This document shows positions 1 to 12,213 of a stretch of DNA of 64,000 nt, one piece after another. Source of the stretch: Litoditis marina (taxonomy: Eukaryota; Nematoda; Chromadorea; Rhabditida; Rhabditidae); contig OZ038436.1 of NCBI GenBank assembly GCA_964036275.1, positions 10,136,147 to 10,200,146 on the forward strand, given 5' to 3'. The notes below the pieces were generated by a model. The model searched no databases. It saw nothing but the letters and a program-made list of their open reading frames with translations, and was not told where the DNA came from. Each line of letters opens with the position of its first letter. The stretch's first letter is position 1. The translations under genes and the position numbers were made by a program.

Positions 1-905
1 ATGCACATATTTCCCCTCCTCTTTTACTACAACCTGTGCAACATTGGAAGAGAGATTTTTTTCCCGAAAAACTTTTCTCATTCTGATTTATGTCATACTT
101 AGAATGTCTCTATTCTCAATGTAGTCAGATTTCGTGTTCCACTCAAATTTCGGTCAAGATGAAATTTTAATCTGCTTCCATACAGTTCCATTTCGAGAGG
201 TTAGCCAGTTCAAGCCAAAACAATCCTACAAAAATTTTTCTACGTACTTTTTGTGATAACAATTAAGAAGCGAATGTTCCGTTTTGCGATCATATTTGAG
301 TTATCAACACCGAGTTTTTTTTAGTTGTCACATTATAGGAAGTTATGTTATGGGGATGAATGATTCAATAGTACATTCTCCAGAACTATCTCCCGAAGTT
401 TCATTAATACATCTCTCTCACTTTGATTTGCCCTAAATGAGAAGTAAAAAGCGGTAAAAGGAAAATCGGAAAAGCTTTGAATTGGAAAACTTGTTCAATA
501 AATTACGGTAACTGTACAAAAAGCGTTTTTTCGGTGTTTCATTCTGTGTTCTTAAGTATAACTTTCTTGTCTCGGCGTCCTGGGTATATTGAACTAACAT
601 TGTCTCGTCTCTCCTAAATAGAGAGCGTGCAACGTTCAACCGCGCTCAGTTGGCCGCATTTCACTGATAAAGGATGTTCCTTTGTAATCACGAACCTTGA
701 TTGTTATGTACATATTTCTTTTCATTCTCAAATACTATTAGTACTACACTGACTAGGCAGTTTTCACAGAACTGATCTGTAATAAATTTGAAACTCTCAC
801 TTCTTGTTCTTCTCTTCAGATGTTCGGATTATTTGAAAAAACACACAATGTTTTCATAATGATTCATAATTTTAGCCTGTTTAGTCGAACATATCTGATT
901 TCCTA
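1..905. repeat. Dispersed ~0.65-0.7 kb repeat, copy A
   Basis: This stretch recurs, clearly diverged, at 1735-2230 and 10150-11180. Shared landmarks in order are ATGCACATATTTCCCCTC, TTCCACTCAAATTTCGGTCA, CCAGAACTATCTCCCGAAG, AAAAAGCGTTTTTTCGGTG and GTTCAACCGCGCT. A unit starts with ATGCACATATTT and the next begins with ATGTACATATTT about 700 bases later, so units are arranged head to tail. No convincing coding frame runs through it. Function unknown; it behaves like an intergenic satellite or the remains of a larger element. Confidence 0.75.
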
Positions 906-1734
906 CCGCCACTTCACGGGGAAGCTCGTGATTCAAGCGATCACGTCTGGAGTAGAGTCGAAACGTACCACGTCTTTCACTTGAAGCATTCCAAACTGTC
1001 TAGTTCGATTTGATATCGTGAATAGGTTATATAAGAAGTGAAATAGAATCGGGAAACGCCTAACAAAATAGTGTCTAACTTTTAATATTCGAAGGAATCT
1101 TCCAAAAAAAATTGGAATCATTTAGCAAATCAACAATACGTGTACTCACTAGGCTGTAGTTTCATCAGAATACCAAATTATCACTCTTTGTTCTATTAAA
1201 AGTGTAACAAGCAATCATCGTCAAGGTTCGCCCTCCACGCCTAAATGCTGTCTATGCTACCGTCAACCGCGCTAAACACTGGCTTACATCGTACATTGTA
1301 CATCGCATCGCATCGAATGCGAGATTCAACCGCGCTAAACACCGCACTTGAGGAAAATTACTTCATAACGACATATTTGGGTATATTGAGATCTGTGGAG
1401 AAGGAAATAACTGAATTTCTATACGAATAATCAGTTCAGTTTATTTATACCAACAATTACCGGAAGGATGAAACGAGAGAAATTTGCGTTTAGTGTTCTG
1501 GTTCACCGCTCAAAGAAAATATTTCATTTTTCATGAGCTTACATTCATGTTTTTTTGTGTTTTCACGTATTATGACGCACTACTATCAAATTAAACATTG
1601 TACTCATCTTAATACAATACGCGCTACACTGAGTCGCGCTAATAACTAGCAAGTTTTTTTGAAATTGAAGACACGTTTTGTTTGGAAAGTTATGTGATAA
1701 ATCTGAGACAAATAAACACAAAAACACTTTGGAT
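906..1734. other. Intergenic, no gene seen
   Basis: No splice-consistent or family-like coding signal was found. It contains two copies of the dispersed motif CAACCGCGCTAAACAC, at 1264-1279 and 1327-1341, which also occurs at about 3903, 4339 and, with one change, 11584. Confidence 0.5.
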
Positions 1735-2230
1735 TTCGTTCCACTCAAATTTCGGTCAAGATAAAATTTGAATCTGCTTCCATCCTTGTTCCATTCTGGG
1801 AGGTTAACCAACTCAAGCCAAAACGATCTTGTAAAAGTATTTTTACGTACTTTTTGTGATAACAATTAAGAAGCGAATGTTCAGTTTTGCGATAGTATTT
1901 GAGTTATAAACACTGAGTTTTTTTTGTTGTCACATTATAGAAAGTTATGGGGATGAATGATTCAATAGTACATTCTCAACACCAGAACTATCTCCCGAAG
2001 TTTCATTAATACATCTCTTTCACTTTGATTTGCCCTAAATGAGAAGAAAAAAGCGGTAAAAGGAAAATCGGAAAAGCCTTGAATTGTGGAACTTCCTCAA
2101 GAAGTTACCACAACTGTACAAAAAGCGTTTTTTCGGTGTTTCATTCTGGGTTATTTTAGTACAACTTTCTTGTCTTTGGAGTATTGGCTGTATCGAACTA
2201 TCATTCCCTCGTCTATCCTAAATTCTATCC
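1735..2230. repeat. Dispersed ~0.65 kb repeat, copy B (partial)
   Basis: Second copy of the repeat at 1-905, same orientation, from TTCCACTCAAATTTCGGTCA through AAAAAGCGTTTTTTCGGTG. It is truncated on both sides relative to copy A. Confidence 0.7.
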
Positions 2231-2285
2231 TGGAGTCTATCCTGGAGTATTGGCTGTATCGAACTATCATTCCCTCGTCTATCCA
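2178..2285. repeat. Short tandem duplication, period 66
   Basis: A roughly 42-base stretch beginning GGAGTATTGGCTGTATCG occurs twice, at 2178 and 2244, separated by a short TCCTGGAGTC-type linker. It looks like a recent slippage duplication at the edge of repeat copy B. Confidence 0.8.
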
Positions 2286-2287
2286 AA

Positions 2288-2452
2288 TTTATATATTTCT
2301 GTCTCTCGCCGGAATCGAACCTGCGAGCAAAAGATTGGTAGCAGGGTGCTAACCAATGCGCTATTGGAGTACATAACCGCCAAGCTTTGCAATCGATGAC
2401 TTGTATGCGTACACAGCGAAAAGTAAGATATACAGTACCCTTTCTCCTTTCC
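2288..2452 (-). repeat. tRNA-like (SINE or tRNA-pseudogene) repeat, copy 1
   Basis: Read on the minus strand, this holds a Pol III A-box-like TAGCGCATTGGTTAGC and a B-box GGTTCGATTCC, spaced as in a tRNA, but no good acceptor or anticodon stem can be drawn, so it is not a functional tRNA. The homology with the second copy at 42810-42967 extends about 80 bases upstream of the A box (GGGTACTGTATATCTYAC) and downstream into an A/T-rich tail. A shared flank longer than the tRNA part indicates a dispersed element rather than two independent tRNA pseudogenes. Confidence 0.6.
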
Positions 2453-2546
2453 GTTTGCGACAACTATACAAGTCGATGGGGATACGTTTTGGTCGAATAT
2501 GATGAATGTATCGCGACCAAACTACAACGATGATTTGGTCACTTCC

Positions 2547-2650
2547 TATATACTGCTAGTCAATTGAATAGTCACGTGGAACATGTTAAACACAGCAGAA
2601 CTCAGAAACGTGCACGACAAAGTGCGCGATTCATCATTAGAGTATATATA
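2547..2650. mobile_element. TCACGTGA-type TIR element (family M1)
   Basis: Member of a family of about 130-bp elements with ends like TATACTAGAAGTCAATTGAA and a conserved core AAACACAGCAGAACTCAGAA. Other copies are at 12768, 40758, 41925, 43978, 48000, 48553, 48700, 56358 and 62478. No coding capacity; a non-autonomous MITE with TA-rich ends. Confidence 0.7.
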
Positions 2651-4465
2651 ACATGTGAAACATCTCTTTTTCATTTCGCTTTGGGCTTTTTTTCAACTCA
2701 ACTTGCACTTAAGAAGCTTTTGCCTACCATACGTATTTTATTTTGTGAAAAGTGAGAAATAACGGAAGCGCTTTATTGAGTGTTGTCTATCAGACTCCCA
2801 CTATGTTTCATAAACTTCTATTTGTGTTTTTTTAGTGTTCACACATTACCATGCACTACTATCAAATTAAAGATTGTACTCATCTTAATACAATCTGCGC
2901 TACATTAAGCCGCACTATAATAACTAGCAAGTTTTTGCAATCGCCGACACGTTTTGTTTTGAATGTTATATGAGAGGTCTGAGACAAATTAACAAAACAA
3001 TTTGGATTTTAACATGTTTTGGTTAAAACCACAAGAGAGAGAAGTGCAAAACTGGAGTACAAAGTACAAACATTATGTCAACGGGATTGCGCTCTGTCAA
3101 CAGGATAAATATGACAGAATCTTCCCCAGTATTCACTGTGTTTAGACGTACTGTTACGTTTCACCCGTGATTCATCACCACTTTATATCCCAATCCCCTA
3201 CTCTGTGAAAACCCAGATAGTGGTTTGTTTTGGTTGAGTACTACGAGAAAACCTTGCACCGTTCCATAGCTCAAAGATGCTAAAATGACATTCGAAAACT
3301 AAACAGTATATCAATTGAATGTGATACTACACTTGAGAAGGTTTTTAACACATTCTCGACTGGTTTTAAATGTAGCTGGTAGCAACCATCATGCTACCAG
3401 GGACCCCCTGCCACACTGCCACCTTCCTGCTCCCAGCCTGACCCACTGGATGCATCTTACCGACAGCTGAACACATTTGATTTTCTTATTCGTACCATAT
3501 TCTTTCTCCATATGTTTGTGTACCGTTGCACATTTTGTGTAATAAAATATTTAAATAATCGAAAAACTTTTCATCAACGACCATCATAAAGTTTTTGTGC
3601 AGAATTTTTCATTATTCAATTCTATGAAAAAACAGTGAAACAGTGAATCACCACGTTTATTAATACTGTCATGTAACATTTTCCGCATAGTTTCATTTGT
3701 AATCTTAAATCCTTTGTCCACTAACAACGATCGCTCTTTTTCATTAATAAACTTTGTTAATTGTGTTAAAAAACCTGAAAAACCATAAGGACCGTGTTTG
3801 ATAATGATATCATGGATATGTTTTGTTTTATTCGTTCATGACATGTAGTCTTGCGCATTAATAATGCGTACTCTCTACGCATATATACATCCAATGCTAG
3901 ATTCAACCGCGCTAAATACTGGCGCCGCATTCAAGGAAAATCTGCGCTTCAAACCTTAATTTGTGGGTGATCTATACACATTGGAAAGATTGCGTTGAAG
4001 CCAACCCTTTTTTAATAAGAACACTTTTATTTTCATTACAGCAATGTACTCATCGCTTTTCAGAAGTGAGGAATTTTACATTATTTCTTCTGTGGGACGT
4101 TGAATGTCATTCAACCGAAAATGAATATCTTGTTCTTAGAACAGTGAGAACTCAGTTACACTTTATAGTTTTCATTAGAAAACTTATTATAGCTCTAGAA
4201 AATAGAACTTTGAAACACTAAATTACCAAGTTTGATGATATTATTAGGTAACATTCTCCACATCGTTTTTGTTGAAAAAAGTTGGTATATTCAGTAACAG
4301 GGCTAACTATCAACGCCTTTATACAGCCTGTGGAAGATTCAACCGCGCCGAACACTGGCGTCAACGATGATAAGCTACTAAACTTGCCGGAGACGAGTCA
4401 ATATCAGGCAAAACTCTTTTTTTTTCACGAAAAAAAACAAATATTGAGTTTAAGTAATTATAGTA
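2651..4465. other. Intergenic, no gene seen
   Basis: No supported gene. About 2810-3000 is a degenerate copy of 1540-1740 (shared CGCACTAYTATCAAATTAAA and ACTAGCAAGTTTTT). The dispersed motif TTCAACCGCGCTAAATACTGG-like occurs at 3902 and 4338. Short frames such as 3961-4221 have no recognisable content. Confidence 0.5.
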
Positions 4466-4702
4466 TATAGTCTGTTTCACCAATCGATGTACTCCTACAG
4501 TGATCCGTGAATTATTCAAGGGGGTGTTTTCTGATGAAAAAGTCATTACTTTGGTTTCAAATTTCCAGAGTTAGTAGTAGTAAACATGCAGAAGACACTA
4601 TAAACATTTTGAGGCGTTCTGGATACGCTGGTATAGTAAACTTTGACCTGGAAGTGTTAGCAGATTACTGTAGAGGGTTATAAGTGGGTGGAACAAAATA
4701 TA
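4466..4702. mobile_element. ~235-bp TIR element, family M2, copy 1
   Basis: Ends are TATAGTCTGTTTCACCAA on the left and, read on the other strand, TATATTTTGTTCCACCCA on the right. Copies with the same internal order (CTACAGTAATCCGT, TTTGACCTGGAAG, AGAGGGTTATAAGTG) are at 33695-33930, 40521-40756 and 58672-58889. TA at both ends suggests Tc1/mariner-type insertion. Non-autonomous. Confidence 0.75.
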
Positions 4703-5243
4703 TCAATCATCCATTTTCGAAAATTGGCCGTCAATGAGAAGTGGAATGAGTATTTCTCCCGTAGAACAGTAAGATACCAGTTATCTTTCCGTTTTGTTCG
4801 AAAAAATCATAGGATAGTGAAAAATAGCCTAGACGATTGATTGTCACTCACAATTTTGGTGGAAATGACGAGAATTGAAACAATACTTAACCACAACTGA
4901 AAAATGACCACAAAATTAATGTTGTAGACGACCGTTTAATGATTTGAGCTACGAGTAGTAGTACCTAGTAGTAACATGAACGCGGAATTGAAGAGATTTT
5001 CACGCGAATATAACGTATGATCGGGGAGGCCGTATGCATAATGTCTAGTCTCCGTTCCCCACCCTGCGTCTCCTCAAAACTATGCTATTTCTCTTCTCTC
5101 ACACACCGCTGCTTCGTTTCTGGTTGTCGCGTTAGCAACATTTATTGTTATCACAATGTTTTCATGGTGAACCACTAAATTTACATTTTATTTTTTAAAT
5201 TAACATTCAATGCACTTATTTAAAAGCTACTCGGAGACCTGGC
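4703..5243. other. Intergenic, no gene seen
   Basis: No coding signal. About 5030-5105 contains a piece related to the inverted-repeat element at 35365-35529 (CCCACCCTGCGTCTCCTC followed by GCTATTTCTCT). Confidence 0.45.
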
Positions 5244-5284
5244 CGCCCATGGCATGCCGGTATAGGTCAGGCATGCCATGGGCG
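5244..5284. repeat. Perfect 15-bp inverted repeat, CGCCCATGGCATGCC
   Basis: The arm CGCCCATGGCATGCC at 5244-5258 is followed after 11 bases by its exact reverse complement at 5270-5284. The same GGCATGCCATGGGC word recurs several times at 9690-9835, so this is a family of palindromic repeats. Confidence 0.85.
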
Positions 5285-7269
5285 AATTGTTTCAAACGCG
5301 CTAAATGACGGGTGCGCGATCTTTACAGAGGCTATTCGCGTTGTTAGGCGACCGCGTTTGAAAAGCGGCGTCATATTTTCCTACTTAATTTTTTGTTTAT
5401 ACTTTTATTTTCTACTTCCTACTTAATTTTTTGTTTGTACTTTTATTTTCTACATATCTAAACATTGTTGTTCTATGTAGCTCGGGTATTATCGCGTTAG
5501 TGTCGTTATTTGGATAGGGAGAGGCAGGAATAATCTATAACACGTATCTTTTTTAATATTTGCTCAGATATATTTTCAGATTGGAGTTTACTAACAGCTT
5601 ACGGAAGTTATCGTTTCTAAAATTTGTATTTTGTTAACTTGACTCTCAAAAGTCTTGCTTGTAGGATAGTTAAATGACGGATATCTCAACTCTTCTTCCT
5701 AACAAAAGGGGATAAGATAGGTGCAGATCTCATATCTTGTAATCTTGTATGTAATGTGGTTTCTTGCAATGCCGTTCTTCGAAGCTTTTATCTACAAGTC
5801 TAGCTAATTTAGACTAAAAGTTTATAGTGATTTGCACTTTCCTAAACGCTGGTCTCTGGTCAATAGATTTCGAACCACATATCGTGTTTACAGCGCTGAA
5901 TCTCAAATCTTCAACATCTGTGTTATTAGTTATGATAAAGCGCAATACATTAATACTAGCCAATAACGGAAACCAGGATTAGAAATCTAAAAGGAAAGCG
6001 TGGAAACAAACATAATGCCAGCAATAGTTGTTCAGCTTTTACTATTTTATGTTCTATCAGTTTGCTGAGTTTGCTCTGTTGACTACACGAGGCTATCGGA
6101 AGATCACCGTAATGCTGTTTCGTTTCCACTTCCCAGTTCGCTCTCGTTTCTGAGTTTTTCTCTCTGGCATTGTGTAAATATTTTATTTTCAGGTCGAAAC
6201 GTCTGTGCCTTGTTCTTTGCTCGTACCGTATTGGCAATGAGAACAATGCTCGACAGAATTGTTCTATGGACTCGTGCTAGGTAGGGTTGGTTTTCTCTGA
6301 CTTCAAGCAATCTAGTTTAGCCAGCGTCGGTGTTAATGGTGTTGAGGCCAATTTCAGTGATCAGCGTCTAGTGACCATTTTTGGCAATGCTAATTTTAGT
6401 GAGTGGGACATCCCCGAATGATGTTTTCGGTGGTCCATTTCTCAATTTGAACCTAAATCATTGGAATACTTATACTTGTAATTTCCACCACTCTAATTCA
6501 CAGCCTATGGTTTTTCGTTCTCAAATTTCGTTCATGAACTTTGAAGTTAAGTGTTAAGATCCAACGAACCCATCCAAATGTAACAATAGAGGTTCATTGT
6601 TCACTGTTTTAGTAGAACACTTGTTACGTTCGCATTTAGGAACTTGCGCTCGTTTTTGAGTTTTTGCTTTTTTGTGGTCGTAACGTGTATATGGTATATG
6701 TATAGTTCAGGTCGAGAAGCGAAAGTGTCGCTGGTTATGGTTATCGCTCCGATCATTGAGAGATGCTCATCATACTTCATTTCTGATCAGAGGATTTGTA
6801 GAAGGTAGGCGTGTTCAATACTAAATTTGATGTGGACTAGTGGACTTCGTCTGGTTTTGGTTTTTATGCGCTTTCTAGTTTTGAATTTTCTAGCGCTAGG
6901 GATTATTTTGCATAGATGTGTTGCTACGGTTAGCTGACCACGGAGCTCAGATAGGTTCAAGAAATGTGAAGTAATAACAGCATGAATTATGTAGGTGCCC
7001 CTTTAGGTAAATTTCCAAAAACTGCAGCAATTTCGAAATAGTTATAGTAGCGGTCCCTCAAGTCAACTTAGGGGGAAAGTAAAGCGTTCCCTGATTACAC
7101 CTTACAGCCGTACATCACCCATGCACTCTAGAGGTACATTATCAACCGCTTTTTTCTCGTTGATTGATATGTGAAAATATATTTTTGCAATTCTCTCTGA
7201 AATTAGTCACCTCCATTGAAAGCGTGGCAAAACTGTGTATTCTCTCAGTTCGTATAGGGGTATAGGCAT
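5285..7269. other. Intergenic, no gene seen
   Basis: AT-rich sequence without a supported gene. A 70-base stretch at 5380-5455 contains CTACTTAATTTTTTGTTT twice in tandem. Short minus-strand frames near 5956-6310 lack known motifs and splice support. Confidence 0.45.
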
Positions 7270-7430
7270 ACACCAGCAAGGTTGTCCGAATAGTCAGAAA
7301 AATTTGGAAAACGGACTACTTTTCGGCCGAAGAGATGAAAATCGGTCTACTTTTAATGAAAAATTAAAAAATTTCACGTGTTTACATCTGAAAACGGATC
7401 TTTTTCTCGCTCAGTCAGACCTTACTGGTT
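7270..7430. mobile_element. ~165-bp TIR element, family M3, copy 1
   Basis: Left end ACACCAGCAAGGTTGTCCGA and right end, on the other strand, AACCAGTAAGGTCTGACTGA form imperfect TIRs. The interior has AATCGGTCTACTTTTAAT. Two more copies sit inside one intron of the SLBP gene (19069-19220 and 19780-19953). Confidence 0.75.
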
Positions 7431-9665
7431 TATGGGTATAGGTATAGGCGTTTAGTGTGTGAAAGTTGGGTTATGACTATTATGTCATTAGGTTTTTTAG
7501 TTAGTATACATAAAGAGTTTAGAGAGACAACCGATGTATAAGATAATAGCTTTCTGAGCCGACCACACGCACACACCAGTAAGACTATCTACAGTATTTA
7601 CCAGAAGGAGTCTGTTTCCCCTTCAAGCACGTATAGGTTTTGTAGTTTGGTTAAAATATACAAAAAGCGGGTGCAGGGTACCCATTGCCCAATTGGAATA
7701 AACGGTTCACGTTTTGTTTATTATTCACACTTTGGTATGTGTGCTAGCGTAATGTTTGCTGAGTGGTGCTGGTGGTTGTGGCACTGTTTCCATAATTGCG
7801 TATAAGTACCTGCCCAGCTGTCTAATGCGTACTACTTCAACTACTTGAGGCAGTTTCTCTACGTATTTCCGTGAAAGTTGGAGTTTGGTTTGTAGGTACG
7901 GCATGTTCTAGTATAGAAACTAGAAACAAGTCGAATTAGTAAACACTTACATACTTACATTCCGTTACAGCAAATTCAAACCAGCCTACTACATAAAATT
8001 GTGCTGCATAGTTTTGTTAAACAAACTGCTTTCAGTAGTAGTTTTTCTTATAACAACTTACAACTATACAAAAGTGACCCTCATTCTCTTTTCCATTTGT
8101 GTTGAGTTGTATCCTCTAGGTTATAATTACTACCTGTCCAAATTAGTGATATATCTTTGACGAGTAAATAACAAATGGCTGAGTTGACTATCAAAATCCG
8201 TCTGGGGGAGGGATGAGGGAAGTTGGAGTCAGAGAATGACCCCTAGAAGGAGAAGGATGTTGAACGATTCTGATGTATGGTTTTTCTGTTTTTCACGAAT
8301 ATAATTACACACCTACAACATGCCATTTGCCACAGCACATCGGGACATCTATTACTGTTTTTAGTAAGCTGCGAGCAAACTTCGAAATTCTAGACAACAA
8401 AATGAGTCTGGGAAGCGGAGATGCTCACTGAATGACTTAATTAACTTCAGTTTCTTTTGAATTCTATGTATATTGCAGATGTATAGTATTTCGTCTCGAG
8501 CCGAGGAGCGAAGATGCGACGATTCAATTGAAGATTCCCGAACATAGGAGAATGCGAGAATGAGAAATACAACGTATGTGGATGGTGGATCTGTACTACG
8601 GTATTATTAGAGTTTGATTCTGCATTGTAAGAAGGTCAGCTCGTCCTTTTATGTGACATTATCAAAAAATTTAGCAATACGATTATACTATACCAAACAT
8701 GGTTTTGACAGACTTGAAGCACTATTATCTTTTTGACTTTCCGTACGTAACTGGACTGGACGAGATGGAATGCTTCTTTTTTCATCCGAATCTCTTAACC
8801 TGCCTTTCAATTCAGTAGTAGGACCTTTAACTTCAGCTATTCTATTTAGAGTGTGTTTACCATGCAAATTCTTTCTAAATACCACTGCTTTACAATCTTT
8901 CTTTGCGTATTTTGAGTGCGATCACATGTCAGTAGGATGCTATTATTATTCTCAGATCTTAGTAAAACCGTTTGACATCTGACCTATGTTAAGCTGTGCT
9001 AAATTGTCACTAAAACTGCATATTACCGCGTTCTCCATTCTTCGATTCATTTAGGTAATATATATCTTTGCTGACCTTTCTCTTAGAGTCATATGAGGCA
9101 CCCGAGTGTCATATGAAATAGAGTATTGAGTTGCATTGACATTACTCTGATTCTAGCCTGTTAACCCGTTGCATCAACTAATTCCTAGTGGAAGACCTAG
9201 TTTCCAAATTCCAAATTGTAATCTCTCTTTTAAAAGTCAGCTGATGTAAAAACAATTCATACTAGTATTCTTGCATTATTGCATACTAACAGTGACAATC
9301 AGTGTTTTATGGATGAAGTTTTTTGGGGTATGCACAACACGTGCACTCTTTTATCCACATTTGTATGCCTACGTGTATGTTGTGGTTCTCGCACACTTAT
9401 TCACCCGCCTAAACCAAACTCGTATAATGAGTTTTTTACCATTGAAATATTCATGTTTGTATATTATGTGCCTCATAACTTCTTATTCGTGTGATTTGCA
9501 ATATTATCATAAGTTATGCATTCGTTGTATTTTTTTAATTGTAATATAGGTTTTCATATTGATATAAAACAAAATTTTGTGAAAATGTCATGAAATTATC
9601 TCAAACAAAATGTCTTAGTGAGTTGAAACATGATTATGTGAAATTTGGACTAAAAAAGCTACCAA
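7431..9665. other. Intergenic, no gene seen
   Basis: No supported gene. Several short frames exist on both strands (for example 8770-8982 and 9271-9549), none with a family motif or convincing splice sites. Confidence 0.4.
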
Positions 9666-9689
9666 GGGTTCCCAGAACTAATTCGCACC

Positions 9690-9835
9690 CGTCAGGCATG
9701 CCATGGGCAATAGGCAGGCATGCCTGAGCGATTCGGGCAATTTATGTCTGGGCATTGACTAGGCATTGCCCGCCATGGTCGGGCAGGCATGCCGTGGGCA
9801 AAATTCAGGCATGCCATGGGCGACGACCTTTCCCT
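9690..9835. repeat. Cluster of GGCATGCC palindromes
   Basis: Contains AGGCATGCCATGGGC-like words at least four times, mixed with GGCAGGCATGCCTGAGC and other self-complementary runs. It matches the palindrome at 5244-5284. Likely a composite of small foldback repeats. Confidence 0.7.
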
Positions 9836-10149
9836 GTAACTTGTCACAGATTTATTTGTTCAGATTCGAACATTCACGCGGGAACCAACCATTGCACAAG
9901 TGAATGTTTCACTTCCAGCGGTTCGATTATAGAGTGATTGGTCAACAGTTTGCTTATCTTACTAACACTGTGGGAGTTTCACTGGAGAAGAGAAAAAATC
10001 TACATGCACAGTTTTTTTTCAATTTCTAATTGGATAGATTATGTCCCACTGTTCAAGTTCTCAATAAGAAAGCTTCTCTCCGCTACTAGCAAGAATCATT
10101 GGAAAATCTAAGAAATTGTAGAACTTGTTCGAAAAGTTACGATAACCAA

Positions 10150-11180
10150 GAATAATGAGCATTCTGTAGTTTTTAGTATAACTTTTTTTGCTATGTAGTC
10201 TGTGTGTCAGTCGAACTAACAGTAGTAGTCTCTCCAGAACTAAATACAGTGCGTGCTACGTTCAACCGCGCTTAATTTGCCACATTTCACGAAGAAAGGG
10301 TGTCCCTTTGAAATCATTCTTCATGGTTATGCACATATTTCCCCTCTTATTTAACTACAATCTGTGCAACACTGGAAGAGAGATGTTTAACTTTTCTCTT
10401 TTCGATTTATGTCAACTTAGAATGTTTCGGTTTCTCAATTCCCAATGTAGCCAGATTCCGTGTTCCACTCAAATTTCGGTCAAGATTAAATTTGAATCTG
10501 CTTCCATCCTGTTCCATTTCGAGAGGTTAGCCAGTTCAAGCCAAAACGATCGTTTAAAACTATTTTTACGTGCTCTTTGTGATAGAAATTGAGAGTCGAA
10601 TGTTCAGTTTTGCGATAATACATTATAGAAAGTTATGGGGATTAATGATTCAATACTACATTTTCAACACCAGAACTATCTCCCGAAGTTTCATTAATAC
10701 ATCTCTCTCACTTTGATTTGCCCTGAATGAGAAGAAAAAAGCGGTAAAAGGGAAATCGAAAAAGCTTTGAACTGGAAAACTTATTCAATAAATTACGGTA
10801 ACTGTACAAAAAGCGTTTTTTCGGTGTTTCATTCTAACTTTCTTGTCTCGGAGTCCTGGGTATATCGAACTAACATTGTCTCGTCTCTCCTAAATAAAGA
10901 GCGTGCAACGTTCAACCGCGCTCAGTTTGCCGCATTTCACTGATAAACGATGTTCCTTTGTAATCACGTACCTTAATTATTATGTACATATTTCTTTTCA
11001 TTCTCAAATACTTTTTGTACTACACTGACCAGGCAGTTTTCACAGAACTGATCTGTCATCATTTTTCGGAACTATCATTTCCTATTCTTTTCTTCAGATG
11101 TTCGGATTATTTAAAAAAAAGCACACAATGGTTTTACAATGATTCAATATTATATCCTGTTCAATCGGACATATCTGATC
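10150..11180. repeat. Dispersed ~0.65 kb repeat, copy C (more than one unit in tandem)
   Basis: Holds the 3' end of one unit (10150-10326), a full unit (about 10327-10978) and the start of a third (10979-11180), matching 1-905. The head-to-tail order fixes the unit length at about 651 bases here. The 134-residue frame at 10188-10592 lies across the unit junction and is not conserved in the other copies, so I do not treat it as a gene. Confidence 0.75.
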
Positions 11181-11607
11181 TCATGAGGTTTTAAGAGAGT
11201 GGCTACGGCGCCAGTATCAGCCTCGAGGCAAAATTTGTCGCTGTATTGCTCCTCTCTGAAACCAGGTTGAGAGTTTGTCGCGAAGTTTTATTCAAGTTTT
11301 AGTGACTAGAATTGGTCAGAGAAAGTTAAAAAAAAATTGCTCTGAGGTTGTCAATTATTGTGTCACAGATTAGCTGTTGGTATATTGAAAGAGGTAGAGA
11401 AGAAAAGTGTCAAACTACGAATTTTGGTTCTCACTTTTTTGGTAGCCATGGTTTCCGTCGAATATCTGGGTATTTCATTCAAAAACTAAACTTTTCTCAT
11501 TTTGAATCAATTGTTGATAAACGGTGTATTAAGATGGCAATACGTCCAGTTCACACGCACGCCTCCCTACGACCCTACCACATTCAACCGTGCTAAACAC
11601 TGGAAAC

Positions 11608-11836
11608 GGGTGAATTCTATATGTAACCGGGTTTTTAGGTAACCTAACCCTTTTTTGGTAACCAATTTTTCGTTAACCTGTTTTTCTAACGCAAAATGTG
11701 GTTTTTACCGTTGGTTTTACCGGTAACCGGATTTTTGTTTCTGGTTACTTCCAGGTTACCAACTAGGGTAACCTGAAAAAAGGTTACCAAAAAAGGGTTA
11801 GGCTACCTGAGAACCCGGTTAGTTGTAGAATCGGCC
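11608..11836. mobile_element. hAT-like MITE, GGTTACC-rich family (M4), copy 1
   Basis: Ends GGGTGAATTCTATATGTAACC and, on the other strand, GGGCCGATTCTACAACTAACC are imperfect TIRs, and the interior is built of GGTAACC and GGTTACC words that make the whole element foldback. The 8-base direct repeat CTGGAAAC flanks it exactly (11600-11607 and 11837-11844), the duplication length made by hAT-type transposases. No coding capacity. Confidence 0.88.
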
Positions 11837-11844
11837 CTGGAAAC

Positions 11845-12205
11845 GTCATTCCACTCCAATTCCATTACACTGGCACTCCATGATTGAGCAACAAAATAAC
11901 ACAAGGAAAATGTGAAGTACTATGAAACGCAGGCCTATTCAGTTCTTCATTTATCTTCATTCAAAGAATGTGGCACTTTCTAATACGAGAGAAGATAGCT
12001 AAACAGAAAAAATGATAATGTGCACAAAGTTTGCAGTCCAATTCGCAACTTTGAACAATTGGAGGTCAACATGACGTAAATACCACAATTTGTTATATAA
12101 CACAGGGCTCGCTTTGTCCGAAGCAAGCTTATTCAGTCAATATCTTTAACGATTAGGATAAACTTTAGGTAGCTTAAACGAGCGGGAAGTTTTTTAATCA
12201 TACTA
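11845..12205. other. Spacer between two M4 elements, no gene seen
   Basis: Ordinary AT-rich sequence between two copies of the M4 element lying in opposite internal orientation. No coding signal. Confidence 0.5.
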
Positions 12206-12213
12206 TACTATGG

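Noticed and set aside
2288..2452. Functional tRNA gene
   Set aside because: A and B boxes are present but the acceptor and anticodon stems do not pair.
4469..4480. CTGTTTCA as a piRNA (21U-RNA) promoter motif
   Set aside because: The word belongs to the TIR of the M2 element and recurs with it; no T-start spacing pattern was seen.
10188..10592. 134-codon plus-strand frame
   Set aside because: Spans the junction of two repeat units and is broken in the other copies.
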